Source of the DNA: Chloromonas sp. AAM2
Taxonomy: Eukaryota; Chlorophyta; Chlorophyceae; Chlamydomonadales; Chlamydomonadaceae
Direction of reading: 5' to 3'
NCBI GenBank assembly: GCA_004335635.1
Contig: QAXH01006443.1
Span: 1-13,949, forward strand
Length of the DNA stretch: 13,949 bases
Below, piece after piece: positions 1 through 8,879 of the stretch (its first letter is position 1; each line of letters starts with the position of its first letter). The position numbers and the translations under genes are program-made. The notes beneath the pieces were generated by a model that saw only the letters and a program-made list of their open reading frames with translations, was not told the DNA's origin and did not search any database.

Positions 1-621
1 AGCATCCCGTGGTGCAAAGTTGACAACATAAACAATCGCTGCATTGTGCATGTCACGGTACAGGGCAGCCCGCTCCACATGCTCCTCTATCTGTTTGACG
101 GTGCCAAATGCCACGAGCTCCCAAACCAGTGCTACCAGTGTATCCTCCGAAGCCAGGGCCAGCAGGTCCAAGCGACGCCGGGTGTTGCTTGCATCATCCA
201 GCTTGCAGCTTCAGCTATGAGCCTGCAGCAGGCAACACCGCTCATGCCACCAGCATCACAACTGCCATACAAGCAGCAAGGCCACCGAGCTGGTAAAAGT
301 ACATGGTAGCAATGTGCTCTGCTAGGCCAACTGTATGATGCACCACTGCAAAAGTCAACTGCTCATGTCCGTGCTATGTTGAGCTGGGATAGTATGCAGT
401 GTGGCAAAGCAAGCCAGCTAGCCTAGGCAGGTAGACAACAAAAACGAGGTTTGTTGAAGTCGCCACAACAGCACCTGCATCCCCATCCTTGGGTTGCAGC
501 TCCGCAGTGCACTATACAGCAGCCGGTAGAACTGAGACTGGAAGGCGTACTCTGCTGGGTTGCCAGTTGCGTTCTTGGCTTCTTTAGCAAAGATGACGTT
601 CAAGTTGAGGCATCGTACCAC
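1..621 (-). CDS. Crinkler-like PD-(D/E)XK-type protein, partial (3' end off the window)
   Basis: Two minus-strand exons are seen: 621 to 475 (49 codons) and 201 to 1 (67 codons, still open at the edge). The intron (474 to 202) runs from CAG|GTGCTG to a TGCAAG acceptor, and both sides are phase 0. The first exon holds NPAEYAFQSQFYRLLYSAL. The second has RRRLDLLAL, then WELVAFG, then an EHVERAALY stretch and a hydrophobic strand IVYVVNF. An E..Q.QFYR helix, an LD strand, an E-L-V strand and EH..R...Y followed by a beta strand is the order I know from the nuclease-like C-terminal domain of Crinkler-type proteins, which occur in green algae as well as oomycetes and fungi. The usual catalytic Lys of ExK reads as Val, so activity is uncertain. 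The N-terminal part is not found: the acceptor CTGCGCAG at 630-622 suggests a further exon, or translation may begin at an ATG near 645. Family placement is by recall of motifs only. Confidence 0.45.
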
Positions 622-755
622 CTGCGCAGCATGCACACCAACCATAACATTCAGTAGCTTGCTTCCACAAACACGCCGTTTTGGTATGAACACTCACTGG
701 CATAGGGCTCTGCTGTCTACTGTCAATCTAATGTTTCATTGAGATTAATATGTGA

Positions 756-1298
756 TGGCTGGGGAACACTGACCACGTGGTCATCACTCCGTGCGTCGAC
801 CTCAATGCTACGTTCAATGCAGTGAAAGCTATCAATACATGCGGTGGGCTGTGCTGGGGTTTTATGAACCGCGTAGTACTGAACTTGCACAACAGCTGTT
901 TGGCACCTGTTTTGCCCCTTCTAGCCAACTGCCCAGCTAGGGTCTTGAACATCAGGTATGCCATGCCGGTGACATCAGAGCTGCTGGCTACACTGCGGCT
1001 GCACCAAGCCAGTCTGCACATGGAAACCGTCAGTTTCACATACAGCACATGGCCCCATGAGGGTGGCTGTTGTGCATTGGTGCTGCCCAGCCTGCCTGCC
1101 ACTGTGCAGACAGTGACTGTTGAGTCATGGAGCATGACTGAGGCTCAGCTGACAGAGATGTGTGTGCATGCATGCCGTCCAGTGCATCTAGTGGTGATGA
1201 GGGTTGAAGACAGTGTGTGGCAGCAGGGATGGCGGGAACGGGTGCGACACGCCATGATTGAGGCAGGACATCGGCATGTGTCATTGATAGAAGAGTAA
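756..1298 (+). CDS. Unknown leucine-rich ORF, terminal exon or gene fragment
   Basis: The frame is open from just after a TGA at 753-755 to a TAA at 1296-1298, about 180 codons. The first in-frame ATG is at 864-866. The translation is coherent, with alternating short hydrophobic strands and helices: VVLNLHN, LPLLANCPARVLNI, LATLRLHQASLHMETV, LPSLPATVQTVTVESW, and an ending WQQGWRERVRHAMIEAGHRH. This spacing resembles irregular leucine-rich repeats, as in F-box/LRR-like proteins, but no diagnostic motif is present. It may be the last exon of a gene whose upstream exons are lost or overlap the opposite-strand gene at 1-621, or an isolated fragment. Its 3' end recurs about 305 bp downstream in degraded form, which argues that this is or was coding sequence. 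Function unknown. Confidence 0.4.
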   Translation, partial: WLGNTDHVVITPCVDLNATFNAVKAINTCGGLCWGFMNRVVLNLHNSCLAPVLPLLANCPARVLNIRYAMPVTSELLATLRLHQASLHMETVSFTYSTWPHEGGCCALVLPSLPATVQTVTVESWSMTEAQLTEMCVHACRPVHLVVMRVEDSVWQQGWRERVRHAMIEAGHRHVSLIEE

Positions 1299-1480
1299 CA
1301 GCACAGGGCGGAGCATTGGCTTTGAGCATGCGCCCTCAGCCTCAAGGCACTGTGATGTCTCTATTTGCCCTCTGGCATACCAAGCCGTTGAATGAAGCTT
1401 TCTGCACTCCCCAAGACGGGACCACGGCACTGACCTGTGCTTTGGTCTTGTGTGACGGCCTCATTGCCTGTGCCGCACGG

Positions 1481-1623
1481 TGACAGTGGTGGTGGTGGTG
1501 TTGGCGGTTATGTGGAACATGTGGCAGGAGGGGTGGCGGAAACGGGTGTGTGCTGCTATGACTGATGCAGGACATCAGCACGTGTTTGTGAAGCAATATG
1601 GAAATACGGGCGAGTACATGTAG
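1481..1623 (+). pseudogene. Degenerate second copy of the 3' end of the 756-1298 ORF
   Basis: Bases 1520-1585 align without gaps to 1215-1280, about 80% identical by eye, including TGTGGCAG, AACGGGTG and GCAGGACATC. In frame it reads MWQEGWRKRVCAAMTDAGHQH against VWQQGWRERVRHAMIEAGHRH in the upstream ORF. It carries on 13 codons further to a TAG at 1621-1623. Upstream the frame is closed by a TGA at 1453-1455 and by low-complexity GTG repeats at about 1484-1500. It looks like a tandem-duplication remnant; a distant terminal exon of a paralogue is the alternative. Confidence 0.4.
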
Positions 1624-1849
1624 TACGGCAGAAACTGACACACAACAGAATCTTTTGTTTGGCTCAGTAGGTTGGCAGATCGGGGCAGAGAAGCCTGGAC
1701 ATCATTGTTCTTCACAGGGTAGCATAGTTGGTTATTTGGGCTTGCACTCTCAGTAATGCACGAGGTATGAATTCATTGATCGCACTGCAGTACTGTGCAG
1801 AACCAGCCGTCTGCTGGTTTCGCTCACCTGATCTGCTGCCTGCCACAAG

Positions 1850-1985
1850 GTGCTTGCACGTTTGCTGCTGCTGACATCAAGGATTGTTTCTGCCACGGCT
1901 CGCCAATATGTGGAGCAGTTCATGTTGGGCAAGCGCCCGAGGGTGCACTGTGTCGCCCTACCTGCCATTGTTGATTTGAAGGGAG
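1850..1985 (+). other. Possible exon with a consensus donor
   Basis: The plus frame reads VLARLLLLTSRIVSATARQY and continues EQFMLGKRPRVHCVALPAIVDLKG, ending at a good donor, GAG|GTGAGC, near 1986. A possible acceptor is GCCACAAG at 1842-1849. The composition is protein-like, but no partner exon with matching phase was found on either side, and the frame runs on past the donor to a TGA at 2036-2038. It could belong to a decayed gene next to the leucine-rich fragments. Weak evidence. Confidence 0.22.
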
Positions 1986-2250
1986 GTGAGCAGAGCGATT
2001 TCAAAACGTGCAAGTGCCGTTCATTTTCTTATTCTTGAAGGAGCCAACACATTGATTGTGAAAGTGTACGAGTGCTGTTCTTGGCATTGCCAGATAATAA
2101 TCTTACATTCTGTCAGAGTCAGGTCCCATTCTCGCACACCGTCTGGCGTCCAGCGTTGGGACTGCAATCAGCCCGTGCACAAGTATTGCGCTGAAGGCGC
2201 AGTTACTCTAGGTGGTCAAGATGGTCAAGAGAAGCGGAAAAACAACCCAC

Positions 2251-2362
2251 CACATTGCGGCCAATCTCAGTCTAATGATCAGTTGGCATTAATGAGGCAA
2301 GAAGCCACATGAGGCAAAATAAGACTGCATCACATCGCAGCAAATCTCAGTCTAATCGTCAG
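2251..2362 (+). repeat. Imperfect direct repeat, 32-nt units 80 nt apart
   Basis: Unit 1 is 2251-2282 and unit 2 is 2331-2362. Both contain AATCTCAGTCTAAT and differ at about five of 32 positions. The repeat lies outside any supported coding region. Confidence 0.7.
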
Positions 2363-2924
2363 ATAACAGGTAATCCGACTCAAATGCTTATGCTGCCGAT
2401 CGCATGATGCTTTATGCAGAAAGCCACGGTAATACAATGTCGAGGATGAGTCCAGCCGCCGTCCTGAATAGCATTGTCAGGAAACTGCAGATTCAAGGAA
2501 GTCCCAAAGGGAGAGCCTACTACTGCGTACTGATAATTGCACCTGCAGACTGGGGTGCCGCCACTGTTGAAGCCAAATTTAATGTTGACGTGAACGTACG
2601 CTCGAACAGGAAGCCGTGCGTTGCCATGCGTCTTGCCTGAAGTGTCAAGGCATGTAAGCCTGTGCTGCCACTGCCATCCATCTGAGCTGCGTCATGAACA
2701 GGTGCCCATTGCATGGGATACATGTTCAGATATCCTGAGTCCCGCGTCTTGGGTTGTCATTAGAAGTTGAGCAACCAGCAGCCACTTGGGCTGGTTGGTC
2801 CCACACTTTCCCTCGTCGATTGTCTGCTTCCTTAGTCGAGAGATGCTACAGCTGCAACTGAGCAGAACCGAGTGCAGCCCCAGGGACAAATGGACTGTCT
2901 GCGGGTCAGTGTTAATCTACACGT

Positions 2925-4413
2925 CTACTTGGCTGCCACAGCCTTGTTCTCGCTCCACTTGTCGCCCATGAGGGGGTCTGGGGTGGCACTGAAGCGCCCA
3001 CTGGCGCCCTGCCACTCGCCCACACCGAGCGAGTAGCCCCAGTCACACTGAGTCTCCACATCAACGTCTGACGTGGCACGAGCCATACACAACAACGTCA
3101 TCCCCTTGGCTACTTCTCCCTGAAAGCATAAACGAAAAAACAAACGCATTGATTGGGCTGATTTGGCATCATGCATGTCCAACAACGAGGCCTACATGCA
3201 TGTGAGTGGGTGTATTTTCACATCTGTATCGTCCGACAAGTGTGCTGCTGCTTCAAAGCTTTGTCATTGCATTTGTTTTACCAAACAAGACCTCACAGCC
3301 GGTCCTGCAATCATACATAGTCCATACTCTGCTTCCACTTGGAAACACAAACGTATTTGCTGGGCTCACTTGGCATTCGCAGCTTGAAATGCAGTGCAAA
3401 ACAGATGCACAGCCGCATTGTATGTATACATAAGACGCACCTCATCCAATGTGAAGCTGAGATCTGGAATGTCGCTCATGTCCACAGTACCCTTAGCTGT
3501 GCGAGCCACACAAGCGCCACAGATACCACCTCGGCATGTGGCGGGAAGGTCAATGCCTTGCCTCTCTGCATGAGCACGTTTGCATGGACATGGCGGGTGC
3601 AGGCGGGTGATGGTGTGGGCTTGTTGTTTGTGTAAAGGCATTTTGTTGTGTCAGATGGAGCTGATGCTGCAGGCGTGATGGTGAAGTCATGCACATGTGG
3701 GTTTGGCATTGCCATTTGCTCTGACTTGTGCTTGGTCAAAGAGGCTCAAGCGTGTGCAGTACTCGTGAAACGGGCATGTTGGCATGATGGGCAATGATGG
3801 GTGTGGGGCCACGTAACATTCAGCTTGAGGAATGTATGGGCAATGTATGTAGTATGTATGTACGTGCACGTTGGCATATGAATGTCAGCTTGAGAGGCAC
3901 TGGCATGTGTATCTTGGCATAGGTGAGGTGGCACGTTGATAGCGTTGATAGCCGCATATGAGCACAGCTGGGGGCAAGGATGGCAGTCAGGTGCTGGTCG
4001 GATGCCTGACCAATCAAGGTTACGTCATGCAGGTGTCAGTCGAAGAAGGTCCATGCATTGCGGATGATTGCTAAGCTGGTGCCCCACGCTGATCAGCACT
4101 GACCAGCTGCGTCTAGAATGTATTCGGTATCTGGGCAGTCTATCACTCGTTTTTCACCCCCAGAGCCAAGGAATGTAACAGTGTAAACCTGCATGCAAGG
4201 CAGGTTTCATTTGCATGAGTGTCGTTGTGGCATGCAGTGGCGACCTCCCTTGGCAGGAGATTTGCGCACCTTGCCCTCGGACTGCAATTCCTTGCGGACA
4301 GACACCATGTCTTTGCACATAGCGTCACGGCCCGCCTTTGCGCTCACGCGTCTGTGCGAGCGTGGCGCACTGGCACAGCCGGTGGCAGAGCAACGGCTTA
4401 GGGCAGTTTGCAT
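2925..4413 (-). CDS. Chloroplast [2Fe-2S] ferredoxin with C-terminal extension
   Basis: A plant-type ferredoxin, an electron carrier of the chloroplast stroma. Four exons on the minus strand: 4413-4270, 4188-4104, 3565-3441 and 3119-2925; all junctions keep phase (GAG is rebuilt across intron 2) and give 182 aa. The start ATG has AAGAAA before it and an in-frame TAG upstream. Residues 1 to about 35 are rich in Ser, Ala and Arg with no acidic residue before Asp30, as in a chloroplast transit peptide. The ferredoxin fold begins at VYTVTFLGSGGEKRVIDC (49-66), then EYILDAAE. Cluster ligands are Cys87, Cys92, Cys95 and Cys129, spaced C-x4-C-x2-C-x33-C, where photosynthetic PetF has x29. After Cys129 come 53 more residues, including QCDWGYSLGVGEW, far beyond PetF's end. 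This makes it one of the minor, C-terminally extended algal ferredoxins rather than PetF. Its partner is not evident. The gene faces away from CHLI. Confidence 0.92.
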
Positions 4414-4623
4414 TTTCTTGGCAGGCTGTACACCGTGGTAGTGAAGCCTGTGCTAATGACACGCAGCACGAAGAGCTGTGCGCGCCTTTACTAGCGACAA
4501 CAGAAGAGGAGGGTACCGGATCCACCTCATTTAAAGCGCCTTCACGGACACTCTTTTCAAGGGCCAGAGAGACTTGGCCAAACATTGTGCCCCAACGTCT
4601 AGCGACGAGCAAAATTGAGAGAA
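4414..4623. promoter_or_regulatory. Bidirectional promoter interval between ferredoxin and CHLI
   Basis: Only 210 bp separate the two start codons, which point away from each other, so both 5' UTRs and core promoters must lie here or extend into the neighbouring gene. A TATA-like TTTAAAG is at 4530-4536, 88-94 bp before the CHLI ATG. No clear TATA box was seen for the ferredoxin direction. Co-regulation of two plastid genes is plausible but inferred. Confidence 0.5.
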
Positions 4624-7464
4624 ATGGCGCTCAACATGAATGTGCCTGCTAGCACTCGCAGCGCTGCCCGCCAAGGCAAGCGCTCTGGTGTGCCAGCGCT
4701 GCCTTCTGTGACCATGCCCCAGATGCGTGTGGTGCCCTTCAAGGTACGCAAGCAGCTGCACAAGACGATATGAGCCAAAATTGTCAGCTGGATTATCTCT
4801 GAGGATCCGCCTTTTCTGCATCTGATCGCAGGCTGTGAGCAAGGCACAGCGCGCAGCAATCCAGGGTGAGCCTGGCTTGGGAGCATGCTGCTGCTAAAGT
4901 TGCTGGCGTGCTGCCTAGTGTAGCATCTGGGCCAGCCGCTGCCGCAAGATTTTGGGGCTGCACGCCTTGAGGCATGGACAGAGCCGTTTTCAGCCCTTGT
5001 GCTTTCTTCTGCCTGCAGTGCTTGCCGCTGCTGCGACAATGGCGCCACCTGAGAACAAGGCGAAGGTCGATGGTACGTGGGCAGGGGGTCGGGGCACTAG
5101 TCGAGTGGAACAGTTATGGATCCGCCACGACAGCCAAACAACGATCCATCAATGCCAATGCCTGCACAGTTGGCACAGCGCGGCCCATCTTCCCCTTCAC
5201 CGCCATCGTGGGCCAGGAGGAGATGAAGCTGGCCCTCATCCTTAACGTCATCGACCCCAAGATTGGTGGCGTAATGATCATGGGCGATCGCGGCACTGGC
5301 AAATCTACCACCATTCGTGCCTTGGCTGACTTGCTTCCCGAGATTCCAGTGAGTCAGCCTTTGCACACGAGTGGCATGCTCTTCATTACGCAAATTTGCC
5401 TGCATGTCTGGCAGGATGCTTGCATTCGCCCTTGAGCCCCATGCCTGAGCTGGGTTGGGCTTGTATTCTCAACTTGCATCTGGCATGGGGTTAGTCACAG
5501 TATGCAGTGCCGTGTACGCGTAATCTGGTGATGGAGTGCTTGGAAGGCACAGTTAGTGTTACTCATCTGCATGTTCTGCTCCCTGGCCTGGCCACCCATC
5601 CAAAAAACATGAGCGTCTCATGCATTGCAGGTGGTTGACAAGGATGCCTTCAACTCTGACCCCAGAGACCCTGAGCTGATGAGCGAGGAAATCCGCCAGC
5701 GTGCCATGGCTGGCGAGCAGCTGCCTGTGTCCAGCATGAAGATTCCCATGGTGGATCTGCCTCTTGGCGCAACAGAGGACAGGGTGTGCGGGACCATTGA
5801 TATTGAGAAGGCGCTTTCAGAGGGTGAGCTGGCCTTCAGACCTTGCCAAACACATGTGCATGTCACTGCATGATGGCATGAATGGCTCAGCCATGCTGCA
5901 TCCATGCTTTTAATGTCCAGCTTGTTTGCATGTGTGCAGGCAAGAAGGCCTTTGAGCCCGGTCTTCTGGCCAAGGCCAACCGTGGCATCCTGTACGTCGA
6001 TGAGGTGCGTTGCATACCATACAGTAGCCAACAGGAGCTGTTATGGTTCAGTTTACGAGACCGGGTTTCATTTAGCCTGGCACGTGTCCAGGCGAGCCGT
6101 ATGCTGCTCCCAGGCTGTGCATGCATGCATGCATGCATGCATGCATGCATTTGAAAACCGAGATCAGCAGACATGGGTTTGTCAAGGGACTGGGGATTGC
6201 AAGAGTGCTAGTTTACATGGGGCGACACCTCCGACGGTCATATGCCAATGTAATGCCGGTTTCATCCTAATAACAACATTTTCAGCGAGCTATTTGTCAT
6301 GCCACACCAAACTGTCCTCGACATACCTGCGCAAGTGCTGCCCTCCCTCGCTCCGCCAAACGTTACAACCAATCGGTCCAGCTGAGCGTTTTGCAGTTGT
6401 GACAGTGGACAGTGCTGTTTGTTTGTGAATCTGTTTTCTTCTCACTGTTATCCAGGTAAACCTGCTGGATGATCACTTGGTGGATGTGCTGCTGGACTCT
6501 GCCGCCTCCGGCTGGAACACTGTTGAGCGCGAGGGTATCAGCATCAGCCACCCTGCCCGCTTCATCCTTGTGGGCAGCGGCAACCCGGAGGAGGGCGAGC
6601 TGCGCCCACAGCTGCTGGATCGCTTCGGCATGCACGCACAGGTAGAGGAGCTGGTCTGTTGGTCGCGTGCAAGCAGGAAGCAGGGACGGGCATGGCAAGC
6701 ATGTACGTTGCTTCAGATTTGACAGGCATGAGCGATATGGAGGCAATGGAACAGGCATGGTGGTCTGCTGACTGTTTGCTTTTGATCGTTGCTGTCTGCA
6801 CAGATTGGCACCGTCCGCGAGCCAGCTCTTCGTGTTCAGATTGTGAGCGAGCGCAGCACATTTGATGAGAACCCAGCTGCGTTCCGTGATCAGTGCCAAG
6901 CTAGACAGTCAGCCTTGACAGAAAAGATTGTGGATGCACGCAAGCGCTTGAAGCAGGTAAGCAAGCGTGATGGGTATTGTCTGGAGGGTGAAAGAAAGCA
7001 GTACCAGCCTCCTGCTTTGCTAGCGATTGGGACAAGGACAACACTATATTAAAGTATGAAGTATTGGCAGCTTCACAATAGAGACAATGTCACAGCTTCT
7101 CACTCAAGATGGCCCTGAATTACACGGATGTGCGCTATCCAGCCGTGCTGTGCGTGTATGGCATCAAGTTGTATCGTGCCGCATGTCGTCTGTCATGCAG
7201 TGCGAGGTGTCGTACGACTACCGTGTCAAGATCAGCCAGATCTGCTCTGAGCTCAATGTCGATGGCATCCGTGGTGACATTGTGACCAACCGTGCTGCCA
7301 AAGCCCTGGCTGCCTTTGAGGGGCGGACGGAGGTCACCCCTGAGGACATCTACCGCATCATCCCGCTGTGCCTGCGCCACCGCCTGCGCAAGGACCCCAT
7401 GGCAGACATTGACAGCGGAGACAAGGTTCGGGACATCTTCAAGCAGGTCTTCGGCATGGAGTAA
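4624..7464 (+). CDS. CHLI: Magnesium chelatase subunit I, chloroplast
   Basis: The AAA+ ATPase subunit that with CHLD and CHLH inserts Mg2+ into protoporphyrin IX, the first committed step of chlorophyll synthesis, in the chloroplast. Nine exons: 4624-4743, 4832-4865, 5019-5072, 5170-5348, 5631-5823, 5940-6004, 6456-6641, 6804-6956 and 7201-7464. All junctions are GT-AG and phase-consistent, giving 415 aa, close to the Chlamydomonas protein. The start MALNM resembles CHLI1 of Chlamydomonas, and residues 1 to about 60 are a Ser/Ala/Arg-rich transit peptide. The mature domain starts at [13 protein letters not shown] (73-85). Walker A is GDRGTGKS (108-115), Walker B ILYVDE (210-215), then [18 protein letters not shown] (256-273) with the sensor and arginine-finger region, and a C-terminal helical lid to IFKQVFGME. 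Cys182, 343 and 385 match conserved plant cysteines; Ala91 replaces a fourth. Exon 4 may instead start at 5179, removing three residues. Confidence 0.97.
6118..6150. repeat. (TGCA)n microsatellite in CHLI intron 6
   Basis: Thirty-three bases of uninterrupted TGCA tetranucleotide, about eight units, inside the 451-nt intron at 6005-6455. The unit is its own reverse complement, so the tract can fold into a hairpin or cruciform. Length variation between strains is likely. Confidence 0.95.
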
Positions 7465-8203
7465 GCAGCTGGGATTGACCGTCTAGGACTGTCTGTGACA
7501 GATGAACGTTTGGAGGCATATCTAAGCTCGTGAGCAGCCTGGTCAAGCAGGCCCTGGCCCGCATAAGCGCATGTTCTAGTCCTTGTTGTCGATGGACAAC
7601 GTGTCTGCGCCACGTAATCAGCAGGCTGCAGTGCCTTTGAACAAGTGCTTGCTGCTGCCGCTGCCGCTGACGCTGACTTTCGAACTGACCCTCCTCTTGG
7701 CTATTTAGCAGTGCCACACGGCTCGAATGACGTCTTCTTTGGCCTCAAGAACTCTCGGACACGTTGGTACTGGTTCCAGTGCAGTTGTTTACGAGATACA
7801 CTGGGCCTTGATAAGCATTTGCACATGTGTATGTACACAGCAGGACAGGCAGTAAACTGACATTTTCCCGAGACGCAAGAGACCAACATGACTGAAGGTT
7901 ACATCTTACAAGTGTTCGTGTGTAGATGACAAAGGCTGGTCGGGTGTGGCTGGTGCTTGGCTGCAGACACTTGGCTACAGACACTGGTGTTCTGCCACAG
8001 CAACAAGGCAGGGCTGTGTAACAATCTTGTCATGTGTGGAGATGGGTATGGTCTTTGTGCAAGTGCAAAGACAGGAAGCAGGAACCGACAATTCAGAAAC
8101 CCACAGAGGCCCTCCTCCTTCGAGACTCGCCTTTCTATGCAATATATCGCAAGCTTGGACTGCACAACTCTGTGTCCTATGTATCTCGCAATAAGAGAAT
8201 GCA
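7465..8203 (+). other. CHLI 3' UTR and spacer
   Basis: No supported gene. The CHLI message probably ends just past the TGTAA at 8017-8021. A 14-nt tandem duplication with one mismatch (CTTGGCTGCAGACA, then CTTGGCTACAGACA) is at 7956-7983. From about 8060 a protein-like frame (phase of base 8034) reads RDSPFYAIYRKLGLHNSVSY, which could be an upstream exon of the small gene at 8204-8716, but no intron of normal size joins the frames. Confidence 0.45.
8017..8021 (+). terminator. Candidate polyadenylation signal TGTAA for CHLI
   Basis: TGTAA is the usual chlorophyte poly(A) signal. This is the first one seen after the CHLI stop codon and would give a 3' UTR of about 570 nt, ordinary for such algae. 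A five-base motif alone is weak evidence. Confidence 0.4.
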
Positions 8204-8716
8204 GCGGGCCAGCAGGAAGGGAGGAGGGTGTACAGCTGGGACACGCTAGCCAAGATCATGGGGCCTGTTCCAGACGAGTCAGCAGTATGAGTACAAGCAT
8301 CTGCTGCGGTTGCCCACTCTTGGTGGAATTTGCAATGTGCGTGAGTCTCAGCTCAGCACTCATATGAAACAGGTTTTCAATCAGGCTCTGATGGCAAGGG
8401 ATGGAGCCTGCAGACGATGCAATCAAGTATTAGCCACCGTGTCAAAGGCAAAGAAAATGGCTCGTACCATCCAATCAGTAGCCACCGTAAGTTTGTGTGA
8501 ACACTCTCAACAGTACACTCCCTGGGTTGGCTAATTGCAGGCCTGTCCGACAATGGGCACAGAAGGCAGGCCCTAACCCTGAAGGCACGCGAGAGTCAGT
8601 ATGCCCATGGCCAATCAAAAGTCGAGGCATGCTGGAAAACATTAGCGATGCCTCAGTATCAGCAAGGATCCATTCAAGATACGGAGGATCTGTTGCTCCT
8701 CATTCCTGGTCAGTGA
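8204..8716 (+). CDS. Unknown small gene, three exons, 5' end unresolved
   Basis: Exons: about 8204-8284, 8357-8486 and 8541-8716, ending in TGA at 8714-8716. Intron 1 (72 nt) has donor GCA|GTATGA and acceptor CTCAG, phase 0 on both sides. Intron 2 (54 nt) has donor C|GTAAGT, a CTAAT branch-like motif and acceptor TTGCAG, phase 1 on both sides, rebuilding an Arg codon. The protein reads RRVYSWDTLAKIMGPVPDES, then HSYETGFQSGSDGKGWSLQ, then a basic stretch HRVKGKENGSYHP, then LSDNGHRRQALTLKARESQY, ending EDLLLLIPGQ, about 125 residues. No domain is recognised. A competing open frame over 8310-8486 (LPTLGGICNVRESQ...) would imply other splicing and a stop in the last exon. No TGTAA was seen before the next gene, and the first exon is missing, so a pseudogene is possible. 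Confidence 0.4.
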
Positions 8717-8879
8717 AAAATGCTGCTCCGTTTCTAACGACGAAACCCTAAAGTTTGGTCCAGGTGCACGACTTGCATATCGATGTGTGCGGTGTTGTCT
8801 ACTGGAAGGGCGCGCATATCTTACATCTATGCTTTGGTGGCAGGCTAACTCACCGAAGACGAGGTTGCGCTGTGAGAGG

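Larger units (their letters stand above)
1624..2924. other. Region without a convincing gene
   Basis: About 1.3 kb with no ORF of clear family. It holds a weak exon candidate at 1850-1985, a short direct repeat at 2251-2362 and an undistinguished 78-codon plus-strand ORF at 2404-2640 that I could not link to any family or flanking splice sites. The part nearest 2925 should be 3' UTR of the minus-strand ferredoxin; the first minus-strand TGTAA (TTACA on plus) downstream of its stop is at 2103-2107, which would give a long UTR of about 820 nt. Confidence 0.5.

Noticed and set aside
728..1135. 135-codon minus-strand ORF
   Set aside because: Antisense to the 756-1298 ORF; its translation is low in structure and the plus frame has a recurring C-terminal motif.
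2404..2640. 78-codon plus-strand ORF as a gene
   Set aside because: No recognised motif, no convincing splice context and no second supporting signal; an open frame of this size is expected by chance here.
4325..4612. Minus-strand ORF as an upstream N-terminal extension of the ferredoxin
   Set aside because: It is in a different frame from exon 1, and the ferredoxin frame has a TAG just upstream of the ATG at 4413; this is 5' UTR and promoter.
6363..6899. 178-codon minus-strand ORF
   Set aside because: Antisense to CHLI exons 7 and 8 and spanning their intron; no family resemblance.
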